Numbered from the stretch's first letter, positions 16,967-25,025 are shown. The stretch is 55,996 nucleotides of DNA from Clostridiales bacterium (GCA_022764045.1 JALERU010000057.1:1-55996), one strand, 5' to 3'. Numbers and translations are program-made. The notes: generated by a model not told the origin, from the sequence alone.

Positions 16967-17835
16967 AAGGCCTCCCCTCTCTGGTGGAGCCCCAGCAGGG
17001 AGGTGAGCACCCGCTGCTGGTCCCGGCGGGGGACGATGGCGTCCACAAAGCCGTGCTTCAGTAAAAATTCCGCCGTCTGGAAGCCCTTGGGCAGGGCCTT
17101 TCGAGTGGTCTGCTCCACCACTCGGGCCCCGGCGAAGCCCACGGTGGCCCCGGGCTCGGCCAGGATGATGTCCCCCTCCATGGCAAAGCTGGCGGTGACC
17201 CCCCCGGTGGTGGGGTCGGTGAGGACGGTGCAGTAAAACAGCCCCGCGTCGCTGTGGGCCTTCACCGCCCCGCTGGTCTTGGCCATCTGCATGAGGGAGA
17301 GCAGCCCCTCCTGCATCCGGGCCCCCCCGGAGACCGTGTAGCCCACCACGGGCAGGCGGTACTGGGTGGCGTACTCAAAGAGGCTGGTGATCTTCTCCCC
17401 CACGGCGGCCCCCATGCTCCCCATCATAAAATAGGGCTCCATGATGAACAGGCAGCACCGCTGGCCGCCGATGCGGGCGGTGCCGCAGAGGACGGCCTCC
17501 TTCTCGCTGCTGGCGTTGCGCACCTGCTCCAGCTTCTCCCGGTAGCCGGGAAATTCCAAAGGGTCCTCCCCCTCCACCTGGGCGAAAAGCTCCCGGAAGG
17601 AGCCCTTATCCGCGATGGCCCGCAGCCGCTGGCGGCCCCCCATGCGGAAGTGATAGCCGCAGGGGCAGGTGTTCCAGTTGGACCACAGGCGGCTCAGGGG
17701 AATGGACTTGTGGCAGTTGGGGCAGGTCTTCTCCGGCTCACTGGCGTCCTCTTGGATCAGGGCCGCGGCCCGGCCCCCGGTCTCCAGCTCATTTTTGGGT
17801 TTGTAGTGAAAGTTCAAAAAGGGCATTGGTGTCAC
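16963..17835 (-). CDS. accD: Acetyl-CoA carboxylase carboxyltransferase subunit beta
   Basis: Partner of AccA, 290 residues. The zinc ribbon is near the N-terminus, followed by the crotonase-fold core (GTARIGGQRCCLFIMEPYFM, SGGARMQEGLLSLMQMAKTS, DPTTGGVTASFAM). The ribbon is odd: Cys38-x2-Cys41, then Cys57-Pro-Cys59, where AccD normally has two CxxC pairs; one residue is missing in the second knuckle and the base sequence supports CPC. Zinc binding may still work with altered geometry. It overlaps accC and accA by 4 bases each, implying coupled translation. Confidence 0.94.
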   Translation of the reverse strand: MTPMPFLNFHYKPKNELETGGRAAALIQEDASEPEKTCPNCHKSIPLSRLWSNWNTCPCGYHFRMGGRQRLRAIADKGSFRELFAQVEGEDPLEFPGYREKLEQVRNASSEKEAVLCGTARIGGQRCCLFIMEPYFMMGSMGAAVGEKITSLFEYATQYRLPVVGYTVSGGARMQEGLLSLMQMAKTSGAVKAHSDAGLFYCTVLTDPTTGGVTASFAMEGDIILAEPGATVGFAGARVVEQTTRKALPKGFQTAEFLLKHGFVDAIVPRRDQQRVLTSLLGLHQRGEAL

Positions 17836-19139
17836 CTGCCTTCCAGAAAGGTCAAATCATAGTTCCCCGACATAAAGCGGGGGTCGCCCACCAGCTCCAG
17901 TTGCTCGGCGATGTTGGTCTCGATGCCCTCCACCACCAGCTCGCACAGGGCGGCCTTCATCTTCCGCACGGCCTCCTCCCGGGTGCCGGCGTAGACGATG
18001 AGCTTCCCCAAAAGGGAGTCGTAGTAGGGGGAGACGGTAATGCCGCTGACCAGATAGGTGTCAAAGCGGACAAAGGGCCCCCCGGGCACGTGGAGCATGG
18101 TGAGGGTTCCCGGCTTCACGGCATTGATCCGGCACTCCAGACAAGCCCCGGTCAGGCTCACATTCTGCTGCTGGAAATTCAGGGAGACCCCCGCCGCCAC
18201 CCGGATCTGCCACTTGACCAGGTCGATCTTGGTGAGGACCTCGGTGACCCCGTGCTCCACCTGAAGGCGGAGGTTCATCTCCATGAACCAGAACCGGCCG
18301 TCCCGGTCCAGGAGAAATTCCAGGGTACCCACCCCCACATAGCCGATGGCCTTCACCGCCTTGGACACGGCCTCCATGAGCTTCTTCCGCTGGCTGCGGC
18401 TCACGGCCGGGGAGGGGGACTCCTCTATGAGTTTTTGATGGTGGCGCTGGACGGAGCAGTCCCGCTCCCCCAGGCAGACCACATTCCCCGCCTCGTCGGC
18501 CAGGACCTGGACCTCAATGTGCCGGGCGGGGTGGACGTACTTTTCCATGTACACCGATCCGTCCCCAAAGGAGGCCTCCCCCTCGGCCACGGCCAGGGCG
18601 TAGGCCTGGGCCATCTCCTTGGGGGAGGTCACCAGACGGATGCCCCGTCCCCCACCCCCGGCGCTGGCCTTCAGCATCACCGGGTAGCCGATCCGGGCGG
18701 CGGCGGACAGAGCCGCCTGGGAACTGTCCAGGGCCTGGGTGCCGGGGATGACCTCCAGGCCGTTTTTCCCCATGACCTCCTTGAGCTTGGCCTTGTCGCT
18801 GAGCTCCTCCATGCTCTCGGGAGAGGGGCCGATGAAGACCAGCCCGTTTTTCCGGCACAGAGCGGCAAAGGGGGCGTTTTCCGACAGGAAGCCGTAGCCC
18901 GGATGGATGGCCTGGGCCCCGGAGACCAGGGCGGCCGCCACGATGCGCTCCTGGTTGAGATAGCTCTCTCCAGGGGCGGAGCCGCCCACGCAATAGCTTT
19001 CGTCGGCCAGGGCCACGTGGAGGGCGTCGGCGTCTGCCTGGGAGTAGATGGCCACGGTGGCGATGCCCATCTCCTTACAGGCCCGGATCACCCGGACGGC
19101 GATCTCCCCCCGGTTGGCAATCAGGATCTTTGAAAACAT
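17832..19139 (-). CDS. accC: Acetyl-CoA carboxylase biotin carboxylase subunit
   Basis: ATP-grasp enzyme that carboxylates the biotin on AccB. In 435 residues it has the N-terminal MFSKILIANRGEIAVRVIRA, HPGYGFLSEN (about 79-88), the Gly-rich loop KASAGGGGRGIRLV (about 157-170) and EMNLRLQVEHGVTE, a variant of the usual EMNTRIQVEHPVTE. It is slightly shorter than E. coli AccC. The start at 19139 lies inside the 3' end of fabZ with a 19-base overlap; the longer upstream frame is out of family and rejected. Confidence 0.95.
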   Translation of the reverse strand: MFSKILIANRGEIAVRVIRACKEMGIATVAIYSQADADALHVALADESYCVGGSAPGESYLNQERIVAAALVSGAQAIHPGYGFLSENAPFAALCRKNGLVFIGPSPESMEELSDKAKLKEVMGKNGLEVIPGTQALDSSQAALSAAARIGYPVMLKASAGGGGRGIRLVTSPKEMAQAYALAVAEGEASFGDGSVYMEKYVHPARHIEVQVLADEAGNVVCLGERDCSVQRHHQKLIEESPSPAVSRSQRKKLMEAVSKAVKAIGYVGVGTLEFLLDRDGRFWFMEMNLRLQVEHGVTEVLTKIDLVKWQIRVAAGVSLNFQQQNVSLTGACLECRINAVKPGTLTMLHVPGGPFVRFDTYLVSGITVSPYYDSLLGKLIVYAGTREEAVRKMKAALCELVVEGIETNIAEQLELVGDPRFMSGNYDLTFLEGR

Positions 19140-19558
19140 ATGGCCTTCTCCGTGATGCCGAAGGAGAACTCGGCTTTGACGCAGAGGGTGTCCCCCACAT
19201 AGCCCTCCCCCTCGGCAAAGTAAAAGGGGCCCTTGGCCCGGGTGATCCGGCACTTGGTCTCAAAGGTGTCTCCGGGCAAAACGGGGGCCCGGAAGCGCAC
19301 GTTTTTCAGGCTGGTGTACATGGGGATGGTGTCCTCGGTGAGGGAATCCGTCATGAGAATCCCCGCCGTCTGGGCCAAAATCTCGCAGAGAATGACCCCG
19401 GGCACCACCGGGGAGCCGGGGAAGTGGCCCTGTAAAAACCACTCGTCTCCCTTCACCCGGTATTGGCCGTGGGCGGTGTCCCCCTCCCGGTCCAGCCGGT
19501 CCAGCAGGAGCATGGTGCCCCGGTGGGGCAGGATGGTTTGCAGTTCTTCCCGGTTCAT
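19121..19558 (-). CDS. fabZ: 3-hydroxyacyl-ACP dehydratase FabZ
   Basis: Dehydrates 3-hydroxyacyl-ACP to trans-2-enoyl-ACP. The 145-residue hot-dog-fold protein has the active-site helix GHFPGSPVVPGVILCEILAQ with catalytic His45 and Glu59, and PHRGTMLLLDR at the start. The start at 19558 overlaps the accB stop in ATGA style. It lies between accB and accC, an order common to Firmicute fab/acc operons. Confidence 0.95.
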   Translation of the reverse strand: MNREELQTILPHRGTMLLLDRLDREGDTAHGQYRVKGDEWFLQGHFPGSPVVPGVILCEILAQTAGILMTDSLTEDTIPMYTSLKNVRFRAPVLPGDTFETKCRITRAKGPFYFAEGEGYVGDTLCVKAEFSFGITEKAICFQRS

Positions 19559-19995
19559 AGGGCCCCTCCTTCCTGTCCTTTCATGCGGAAAAGGGGGCAG
19601 CCATAGTCCACCACCTGGCCGTTTTGGGCGCAGATCTCTAAAATCTCCCCGTCGGTCTCGGCCATGATCTCGTTCATCAGCTTCATGGCCTCGATGATGC
19701 ACAGGGTCTGGCCTTTCTTCACCCGGTCGCCCACCTTTACAAAGGGCTCGGCGTCCTCGGCGGGAGCGGCGTAGAAGACCCCCACCATGGGGGAGGTCAC
19801 CTCGGTCCCCCCCACCCCCAGAACCGGAATCTGTGGGTTGGGGGTTGCCGCCACGGCCACGGTTTCCTGGTGAATCACCGGAGTTGCGGGGGTGCGCTCC
19901 AAGCGGACCACCCGGTCGTTTTCTGTGACTTCCAGACCGGTCAGATCCAGTTCCCGCATCAGGCTGGCGTATTTTCTGATTTCCTCGTCGTTCAT
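19555..19995 (-). CDS. accB: Biotin carboxyl carrier protein of acetyl-CoA carboxylase
   Basis: Carries biotin between AccC and the AccA-AccD pair. The C-terminal biotinyl domain (about 65-146) has the lysine Lys105 in IIEAMKLMNEI, with the usual SPMVGVFYAAP upstream including the thumb region. A flexible Pro/Ala-rich linker (about 36-62) joins it to a short N-terminal helix. Length 146. It overlaps the end of fabF by 4 bases. Confidence 0.95.
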   Translation of the reverse strand: MNDEEIRKYASLMRELDLTGLEVTENDRVVRLERTPATPVIHQETVAVAATPNPQIPVLGVGGTEVTSPMVGVFYAAPAEDAEPFVKVGDRVKKGQTLCIIEAMKLMNEIMAETDGEILEICAQNGQVVDYGCPLFRMKGQEGGAL

Positions 19996-21239
19996 AGCTT
20001 CACCTTCCGAAAGGCAATGCAGGCGTTATGGCCCCCAAAGCCCAGGGAGTTGGACAGAGCCAGGTCCACCTGGGCGGCCACGGCCTGGTTGGGGATGTAG
20101 TTCAGGTCGCAGGCGGGGTCAGGCTCCCGCAGATTGATGGTGGGGGGCAGAATCCCCTCGTTCAGGGCCTTCAGGCAGGCCACGGCCTCCACCGCCCCGG
20201 CGGCCCCCAGCATGTGGCCGGTCATGGACTTGGTGGAGCTGATGTAGGCCTTGCGGGCTTCCTCCTCTCCCAGGGCCTGTTTGATGACCATGGTCTCCAG
20301 GGAGTCGTTCATGGGGGTGCCGGTGCCGTGGGCGTTGATGTATACCGTCTGCCCCGCCTGGTAACCGGCCTCCTGGAGGGCCAGACGGATGGCCTCGGCC
20401 CCTGCCGCGCCGTCGGGCCGGGGAGCGGTGATGTGGAAAGCGTCGCAGGTGGCGCCGTAGCCGCACACCTCGCCGTAGATCTTCGCGCCGCGTCCCACCG
20501 CGTGCTCATACTCCTCCAGCACCAGGGCGGCGCCCCCCTCGCCGATGACGAAGCCTCCCCGGTTCTTGTCAAAGGGAATGCAGGCGGCGTTGGGGTCCTC
20601 GGAGGTGGACAGGGCCTGCATGTTGATAAAGCCCGCCACCCCGCACTCGGTGATGGGGGCCTCGGCCCCGCCGGTGATCACCGCGTCGGCATAGCCGTGG
20701 CGGATGGCCCGCATGGCCTCGCCGATGGCGTTGGTGCCCGAGGCGCAGGCGGTGACGGCGGGCATGGCCGCCCCCTGGCAGTCAAAGCGGATGGCGATCA
20801 TCCCCGCGGCCATGTTGGCGATGAGCATGGGGATGAAGTAGGGGGAGATCCGCTTGGGCCCCCGCTCCAGGAGCTTACTATGCTCGGCGGCAAAGGTGCG
20901 GATGCCCCCGATGCCCGAGCCGAAGTAGACCCCCACCCGCTGGGGGGGCAGGGTGCCGATGACCCCGCTCTCCTCCACCGCCTGGCAGGCAGCGGCCACG
21001 CCATATTGGGCAAACAAGTCGCTGCGGAGGGTCTCGGTCTTATCCAGATAGGCCCGGGGGTCAAAGTTTTTCACCTCGGCAGCCACCTTGGCCTTGTAAT
21101 CCGTGGTGTCAAAGAAGGTGATGGGACCGATGCCGTGGATGCCGGCTTTCAGATTGTTCCAGCAGTCCTCCACGGTGTTGCCCACGGGGCTGATCACCCC
21201 CAGGCCAGTGACCACCACTCTGCGTAGGGTATTTTCCAT
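19992..21239 (-). CDS. fabF: 3-oxoacyl-ACP synthase II
   Basis: Condensing enzyme of chain elongation, 415 residues. The Cys-His-His triad is present: Cys165 in AVTACASGTNAIG, His304 in INAHGTGTPMND and His342 in KSMTGHMLGAAGAVE. That makes it a FabF/KASII rather than the Cys-His-Asn FabH type. The start at 21239 follows GAGGAGA; an upstream in-frame ATG lies in AT-rich leader and is rejected. Upstream is a 635-base gap filled with repeats, which separates it from fabG. Confidence 0.96.
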   Translation of the reverse strand: MENTLRRVVVTGLGVISPVGNTVEDCWNNLKAGIHGIGPITFFDTTDYKAKVAAEVKNFDPRAYLDKTETLRSDLFAQYGVAAACQAVEESGVIGTLPPQRVGVYFGSGIGGIRTFAAEHSKLLERGPKRISPYFIPMLIANMAAGMIAIRFDCQGAAMPAVTACASGTNAIGEAMRAIRHGYADAVITGGAEAPITECGVAGFINMQALSTSEDPNAACIPFDKNRGGFVIGEGGAALVLEEYEHAVGRGAKIYGEVCGYGATCDAFHITAPRPDGAAGAEAIRLALQEAGYQAGQTVYINAHGTGTPMNDSLETMVIKQALGEEEARKAYISSTKSMTGHMLGAAGAVEAVACLKALNEGILPPTINLREPDPACDLNYIPNQAVAAQVDLALSNSLGFGGHNACIAFRKVKL

Positions 21240-21336
21240 TGGTTTTCTCCTCTGTTCTGTACGAAAACAATTAAAATGAGTTATTTTTCTTGGATGGTGG
21301 GGAATTTTTTTGGCAAGGTGGCAGCGGGATTCCACT

Positions 21337-21477
21337 GCCTCCCCTGTGTAAGGGGAGGTGGCCGAGCGGAGCGAGATCGGAGGGGTTGGAAGCGTTGCGG
21401 GGTTTCACCTACGCTTGCGGTAAACGGCAATCCCTCAGTCAGCTTCGCTGACAGCTCCCTTTACACAAGGGAGCCTT
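21337..21477. repeat. Palindromic dispersed repeat A
   Basis: About 140 bases bounded by related inverted ends: CCTCCCCTGTGTAAGGGGAGG at the left (21338-21358) and AGCTCCCTTTACACAAGGGAG at the right. Inside are short inverted segments such as GTCAGCTTCGCTGAC. It has no reading frame and looks like a non-autonomous, hairpin-rich element. Confidence 0.65.
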
Positions 21478-21514
21478 CCTCTGGGGGAAGGTGGGTTGGA
21501 AGCCTGCTACGGTG

Positions 21515-21775
21515 GAAGGTGGTAACGGTATTCTTCTACCCGCCGATACTACGAAATCGCCCCCTCATCAGTCACCTTCGGTGCCAGCTTCCCCCCAAGG
21601 GGAAGCCTACGCTACTTCGGTACGTTGGGGTGATTACTAAGGTAGGTTTCTACAGTAAGCCCCACAGGGTTTGCCAAAAGCCTTCCCCTGGGGGGGAAGG
21701 TGGGCCGGCCGCAGGCCGGGTCGGATGAGGGCGAGCTTTGAGGGTTCCTCGGCGGCGGTCATAGACGCACCCACC
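21515..21775 (-). repeat. Dispersed repeat B, copy 1
   Basis: About 260 bases that match, in reverse orientation, the copy at 47061-47357. Shared blocks in order include ACGAAATCGCCCCCTCATCA (ACGAGATCGCCCCCTCATCA in the other copy), GCTTCCCCCCAAGGGGAAGC, CCTTCCCCTGGGGGGGAAGG, GGCCGGGTCGGATGAGGGCG and GAGGGTTCCTC. Each block is a near-palindrome. No transposase or frame is present. Together with repeat A it fills the gap between fabG and fabF. Confidence 0.8.
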
Positions 21776-21874
21776 CCCAGCGTCGCAGACTTCCGGCTTC
21801 CGCAGAAGCCGGAACAAATTCAAATCATTTTTTCGCCGGCGCGGGTCGGGCTGCAATCCCCCAAATTTCACTTG

Positions 21875-22606
21875 TTACATTGCGATCCCGCCGTCCACCC
21901 GCAAAACCTCTCCGGTGATGTACGAAGAGGCGGCCAGGAACGCCACCGCCCCTGCCACCTCCTGGGGCTGGCCGATCCGGCCCAGGGGAATGGCGGTCAG
22001 TAGGCCGTTTTCCTCGGACAGCTCTTTCGTCATGTCGGTGGCAATGAACCCCGGAGCCACGGCGTTGCAGGTGATCCCCTTGGGGGCCAGCTCCTTGGCC
22101 ACAGCCTTGGTCAGACCGATGAGGCCGGCCTTGGCGGCAGAGTAGTTGGCCTGACCGGGGTTGCCGATGAGGCCCGAGACCGAGCTGACATTCACGATCG
22201 CGCCCCCCTTTTGCCGCAGGAAGAGGGGGGTGCAGTGGCGGATGCAGTTGAAGGCCCCTTTCAGATCCACATCCAGGACCCGGTCGAAGCTCTCCTCCTT
22301 CATCATGGCCAAAAGGCCATCCTGGGTCACCCCGGCGTTGTTCACCAGGATGTCCACGGTTCCAAAGTCTTTTTTGAGCTGCCCCACCAGGGCTTTTACG
22401 GCGGTAAAGTCCGCCACATCGCAGCGGTAAGCCAGGGCCTTGACCCCATATTCCCGGGCGCACTTGGCGCACAGGGCCTCGGCCAGGTCCTGGCTGCCGG
22501 CGTAGACCGCCGCCACGTTGGCCCCCTGGGAGGCCAGTTGTTCCGCGATAGCGGCCCCGATGCCTCGGGAGGCCCCGGTGACCAAGGCGGTTTTTCCCGT
22601 TAGCAT
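21875..22606 (-). CDS. fabG: 3-oxoacyl-ACP reductase FabG
   Basis: NADPH-dependent reduction of 3-oxoacyl-ACP. A 243-residue short-chain dehydrogenase: cofactor motif TGASRGIG (10-17), NNAG (89-92), catalytic Ser142, Tyr155 and Lys159 (YSAAK), and PGFIATDM near the C-terminus. It overlaps fabD by 7 bases. It is the last gene before the repeat-filled gap. Confidence 0.96.
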   Translation of the reverse strand: MLTGKTALVTGASRGIGAAIAEQLASQGANVAAVYAGSQDLAEALCAKCAREYGVKALAYRCDVADFTAVKALVGQLKKDFGTVDILVNNAGVTQDGLLAMMKEESFDRVLDVDLKGAFNCIRHCTPLFLRQKGGAIVNVSSVSGLIGNPGQANYSAAKAGLIGLTKAVAKELAPKGITCNAVAPGFIATDMTKELSEENGLLTAIPLGRIGQPQEVAGAVAFLAASSYITGEVLRVDGGIAM

Positions 22607-23517
22607 CCCGCCACCTCCCGTAAGATTTTTTCCAAGTCCTCCCGGGTGGACAGGGGGTAGGTTTTTACCCTCTTGTCAATTTTCCCGATGAGCCCGCACA
22701 GGGTCTGCCCTGGGCCGAGCTCAAGAAAGGTGTCGGCCCCAGCGGCGATCATGTTCTCCACGATGGTCTCCCACCGGACGGGAGAGGCGATCTGCCGGGC
22801 CAGCAGCTCCTTGGGGTCGCCGGCATAGACCCCGCCGGTACAGTTGGAATAGAGTGGGATCTCCGGCCGGCCCATCTGGCACTCCGCCAGCACCCCGGCA
22901 AAGCCCCGGGCGGCGGAGGCCATGAAGGGGGAGTGGAAACCTCCTCGGACTTTTAAGGGCAGGGCCCGTCCCCCGGCGGCCTTGACGGCGGCGGAGAAGG
23001 GGGCAAGCTGCTCTTGGGCGCAGGCCACGGAGACCTGGCCGGGGCAGTTGTAGTTGACGGGATAGACCTGGTCAAACTGGGCGCAGAGCCCCTCCACAGC
23101 CTCGTTGGACAGCTTCAGGACCGCCGCCATGGCGGTGGGCTGTTCCTCGGCAGCGGCCTGCATCAGCTCCCCCCGGCGGCAGACCAGGTGGAAGCCGGTG
23201 GCCAAGTCCACCGCGCCGGTATAGGTCAGGGCCCCTATCTCCCCCAGGGAGAAGCCGGCGGCCATGTCGGCCTTCAGCCCCCCCTCCGCCAAAGCGGCGG
23301 CGGCAGCCAGCTCCACGGCGAATAGGCAGGGCTGGGTGTTTTTGGTCTCTTTTAGTTCCTCCGCAGTGCCGGAAAAGCACTGCTCGGAGGTGCCGGGACG
23401 CAGGGCGTCCACCTTCTGAAAAATCTCCGCCGCGGCCCGGGAGCACTGGGCCAGCTCCTGGCCCATGCCGGGGTACTGGGCCCCCTGGCCGGCGAAGACG
23501 AATGCTATCTTACCCAT
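22600..23517 (-). CDS. fabD: Malonyl-CoA:ACP transacylase FabD
   Basis: Loads malonyl onto ACP. 305 residues with GQGAQ (10-14), the nucleophile Ser90 in GFSLGEIGA and the catalytic His195 in GGFHSPFM. The residue before the serine is Phe rather than the His of the textbook GHSLGE, a variation also known in Gram-positive FabD. It overlaps fabK by 13 bases and fabG by 7, so translation is tightly coupled. Confidence 0.95.
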   Translation of the reverse strand: MGKIAFVFAGQGAQYPGMGQELAQCSRAAAEIFQKVDALRPGTSEQCFSGTAEELKETKNTQPCLFAVELAAAAALAEGGLKADMAAGFSLGEIGALTYTGAVDLATGFHLVCRRGELMQAAAEEQPTAMAAVLKLSNEAVEGLCAQFDQVYPVNYNCPGQVSVACAQEQLAPFSAAVKAAGGRALPLKVRGGFHSPFMASAARGFAGVLAECQMGRPEIPLYSNCTGGVYAGDPKELLARQIASPVRWETIVENMIAAGADTFLELGPGQTLCGLIGKIDKRVKTYPLSTREDLEKILREVAGC

Positions 23518-24449
23518 TGTGTGGCTCCTTTCAGGATGGGCTCAGCCCCCTCCATGACCTCCCGGACGATCTCCGCCGCGGGCTGAATCTTCTTCACCAT
23601 GGCAGCGATCTGACCGGAGAGGAAGCAGCCGTTCTCCAGGTCGCCCTCCTCCACGGCCTTCCGCAGGGCGCCGGTGGCCAGGGCCTCCAGCTCCTCGTCG
23701 GGCATGCCGCCGTATTCGGCCTTGGCATAGTTCCGGGCGAAGTTGGTGCGCAGGCTGCGCACGGGGTGGCCCAGGCGCTTGCCGGTGACCATGGTGCACA
23801 GGTCGTTGGCCTTCAGGATGCGCTCCTTGTAGGCCGGGTGGATAGAGCACTCCTGGGCGCTGAGGAACCGGGTGCCCATCTGGACCCCGCAGGCCCCCAG
23901 CAGGAAGGCCGCCGCCACCCCTCTCCCGTCGGCGATGCCGCCGGCGGCGATGACGGGCAGGGTGGTCACGTCACAGACCTGGGGGACCAGAACCATGGTG
24001 GTCAGCTCCCCCACGTGGCCGCCGCTCTCGCCCCCTTCAGCAATGAGGGCCGAGGCCCCCAGCCGGGTCATGAGCTTGGCCATGGCCACCGAGGCCACCA
24101 CGGGGATGACCTTGATCCCGGCCTCTTTCCACAGGGCCATATACTTGGTGGGGTTGCCCGCGCCGGTGGTGACCACGGCGACTTTTTCCTCGGCCACCAA
24201 CTGGGCCACCGCATCGGCAAAGGGGCTCATGAGCATAATGTTCACCCCAAAGGGGCGGCTGGTGAGGGACTTGGCGATTTGGATTTGTTCCCGCACCGTC
24301 TCCGCTGGGGCGTTGCCCGCGGCGATGATCCCCAGGCCGCCCCCCTCCGACACCGCCGCGGCCAGCTTGCCGTCGGCGATCCAGGCCATGCCCCCCTGGA
24401 AGACCGGATACTCGATCCCCAGCAGGTCGCATAAGGGTGTGTGGATCAT
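23505..24449 (-). CDS. fabK: Enoyl-ACP reductase II (FMN-dependent)
   Basis: Final reduction of each elongation cycle. A 314-residue flavoprotein of the nitronate-monooxygenase-like TIM-barrel family, starting MIHTPLCDLLGIEYPVFQGG, with GGESGGHVG and VIAAGGIADGRG as the flavin phosphate loops. It is typical of FabK, which replaces the triclosan-sensitive FabI in many Firmicutes. It overlaps acpP by 4 bases and fabD by 13. Confidence 0.94.
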   Translation of the reverse strand: MIHTPLCDLLGIEYPVFQGGMAWIADGKLAAAVSEGGGLGIIAAGNAPAETVREQIQIAKSLTSRPFGVNIMLMSPFADAVAQLVAEEKVAVVTTGAGNPTKYMALWKEAGIKVIPVVASVAMAKLMTRLGASALIAEGGESGGHVGELTTMVLVPQVCDVTTLPVIAAGGIADGRGVAAAFLLGACGVQMGTRFLSAQECSIHPAYKERILKANDLCTMVTGKRLGHPVRSLRTNFARNYAKAEYGGMPDEELEALATGALRKAVEEGDLENGCFLSGQIAAMVKKIQPAAEIVREVMEGAEPILKGATQWVR

Positions 24450-24667
24450 GCCCGCTTGCTCTCGATGAAGGCCACCAGGTCGCCCACGGTCTCCACCTTC
24501 TGGTCCAGCTCGATCTCCATGTCCAGCTTGTCCTCCAGGTTCATCAGCAGCTCCACGGTGTCCAGGGAGTCGATCCCCAGCTCCTTGAAATTGCTCTCGG
24601 GGGTGATTTCGGACACGTCCTTTTCCACCCGCTCTGCCACCAGTTCCGCAATCGCTTCAAATACCAT
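24446..24667 (-). CDS. acpP: Acyl carrier protein
   Basis: A 73-residue acidic four-helix protein with the phosphopantetheine site Ser34 in LGIDSLDTVELL. GGGAGG precedes the start. It is the first gene of the operon. In many related operons fabH or a MarR-type regulator gene stands before acpP; here the promoter region follows directly. Confidence 0.96.
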   Translation of the reverse strand: MVFEAIAELVAERVEKDVSEITPESNFKELGIDSLDTVELLMNLEDKLDMEIELDQKVETVGDLVAFIESKRA

Positions 24668-24709
24668 AACAAATGACCTCCCTGTGTCTTTTTTACAAAA
24701 TTTTATTTT

Positions 24710-24726
24710 AGTAATCAGTGATTACT
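24710..24726 (-). promoter_or_regulatory. Palindromic operator at the fab promoter
   Basis: AGTAATCA G TGATTACT is a perfect 8-1-8 inverted repeat. It lies just downstream of the -10 box and covers the predicted start of transcription, where a bound protein would block initiation. The binder is unknown; the TetR protein at the operon's end is the nearest candidate. It does not match the FapR consensus I know. Confidence 0.65.
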
Positions 24727-24732
24727 TTTTTA

Positions 24733-24761
24733 TATATACCGTGTCTCTCGCTCTTTGTCAA
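24733..24761 (-). promoter_or_regulatory. Promoter of the fab/acc operon
   Basis: On the minus strand TTGACA (24761-24756), 17 bases, TATATA (24738-24733), about 66 bases before acpP. Confidence 0.8.
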
Positions 24762-24836
24762 GATAAACCGGCAAAGGATTCACATTTTATTCACATTTCT
24801 TCCGGGCCTCTCCCTCGGGGAGAGGCCTTCAAATCT

Positions 24837-24901
24837 TCTTAATATCTCTTAAGAAATTCGCAATGGTTTTTAAGAAACCCGCAAGGTTCTCTTAAAACAT
24901 A
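24837..24901 (+). promoter_or_regulatory. VanR-like direct repeats upstream of vanG
   Basis: TCTTAA-type half-sites recur at 24837, 24847, 24868 and 24890, that is 10, 21 and 22 bases apart, about one or two helical turns. The unit TCTTAAGAAATT (24847-24858) matches the VanR consensus TCGTANGAAANT at all but one defined position; TTTTAAGAAACC (24868) is weaker. The last unit overlaps the poor -35 region of the vanG promoter, the layout expected for an OmpR-type activator. Confidence 0.6.
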
Positions 24902-24923
24902 TCACATTTTTTCCTGTTACAAT
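24895..24923 (+). promoter_or_regulatory. Activator-dependent-looking vanG promoter
   Basis: A good -10 (TACAAT, 24918-24923) is paired at 17 bases with a poor -35 (AAACAT, 24895-24900) that is overlapped by the direct repeats. This suggests a low basal level and activation by a response regulator. Confidence 0.6.
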
Positions 24924-24939
24924 AAAACGCAGATACCCC

Positions 24940-24979
24940 GGGATTTTCCCGCCTTTTTCGGGAAAACCCACACTTTTTT
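24940..24979 (+). promoter_or_regulatory. Hairpin in the vanG leader, possible attenuator
   Basis: GGGATTTTCCCG (24940-24951) pairs with CGGGAAAACCC (24959-24969) apart from one bulged A, followed after CACAC by six T. It lies in the untranslated leader about 45 bases before the vanG start. It could be a weak terminator; no competing antiterminator is obvious. Confidence 0.4.
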
Positions 24980-25025
24980 CCCGGTTGCTTTCGCCTGGCT
25001 CACGCCATACCAAAGGAGGATTTCC

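Noticed and set aside
21240..21874. Insertion sequence between fabG and fabF
   Set aside because: No transposase frame or clear target duplication; only short non-coding palindromic repeats.
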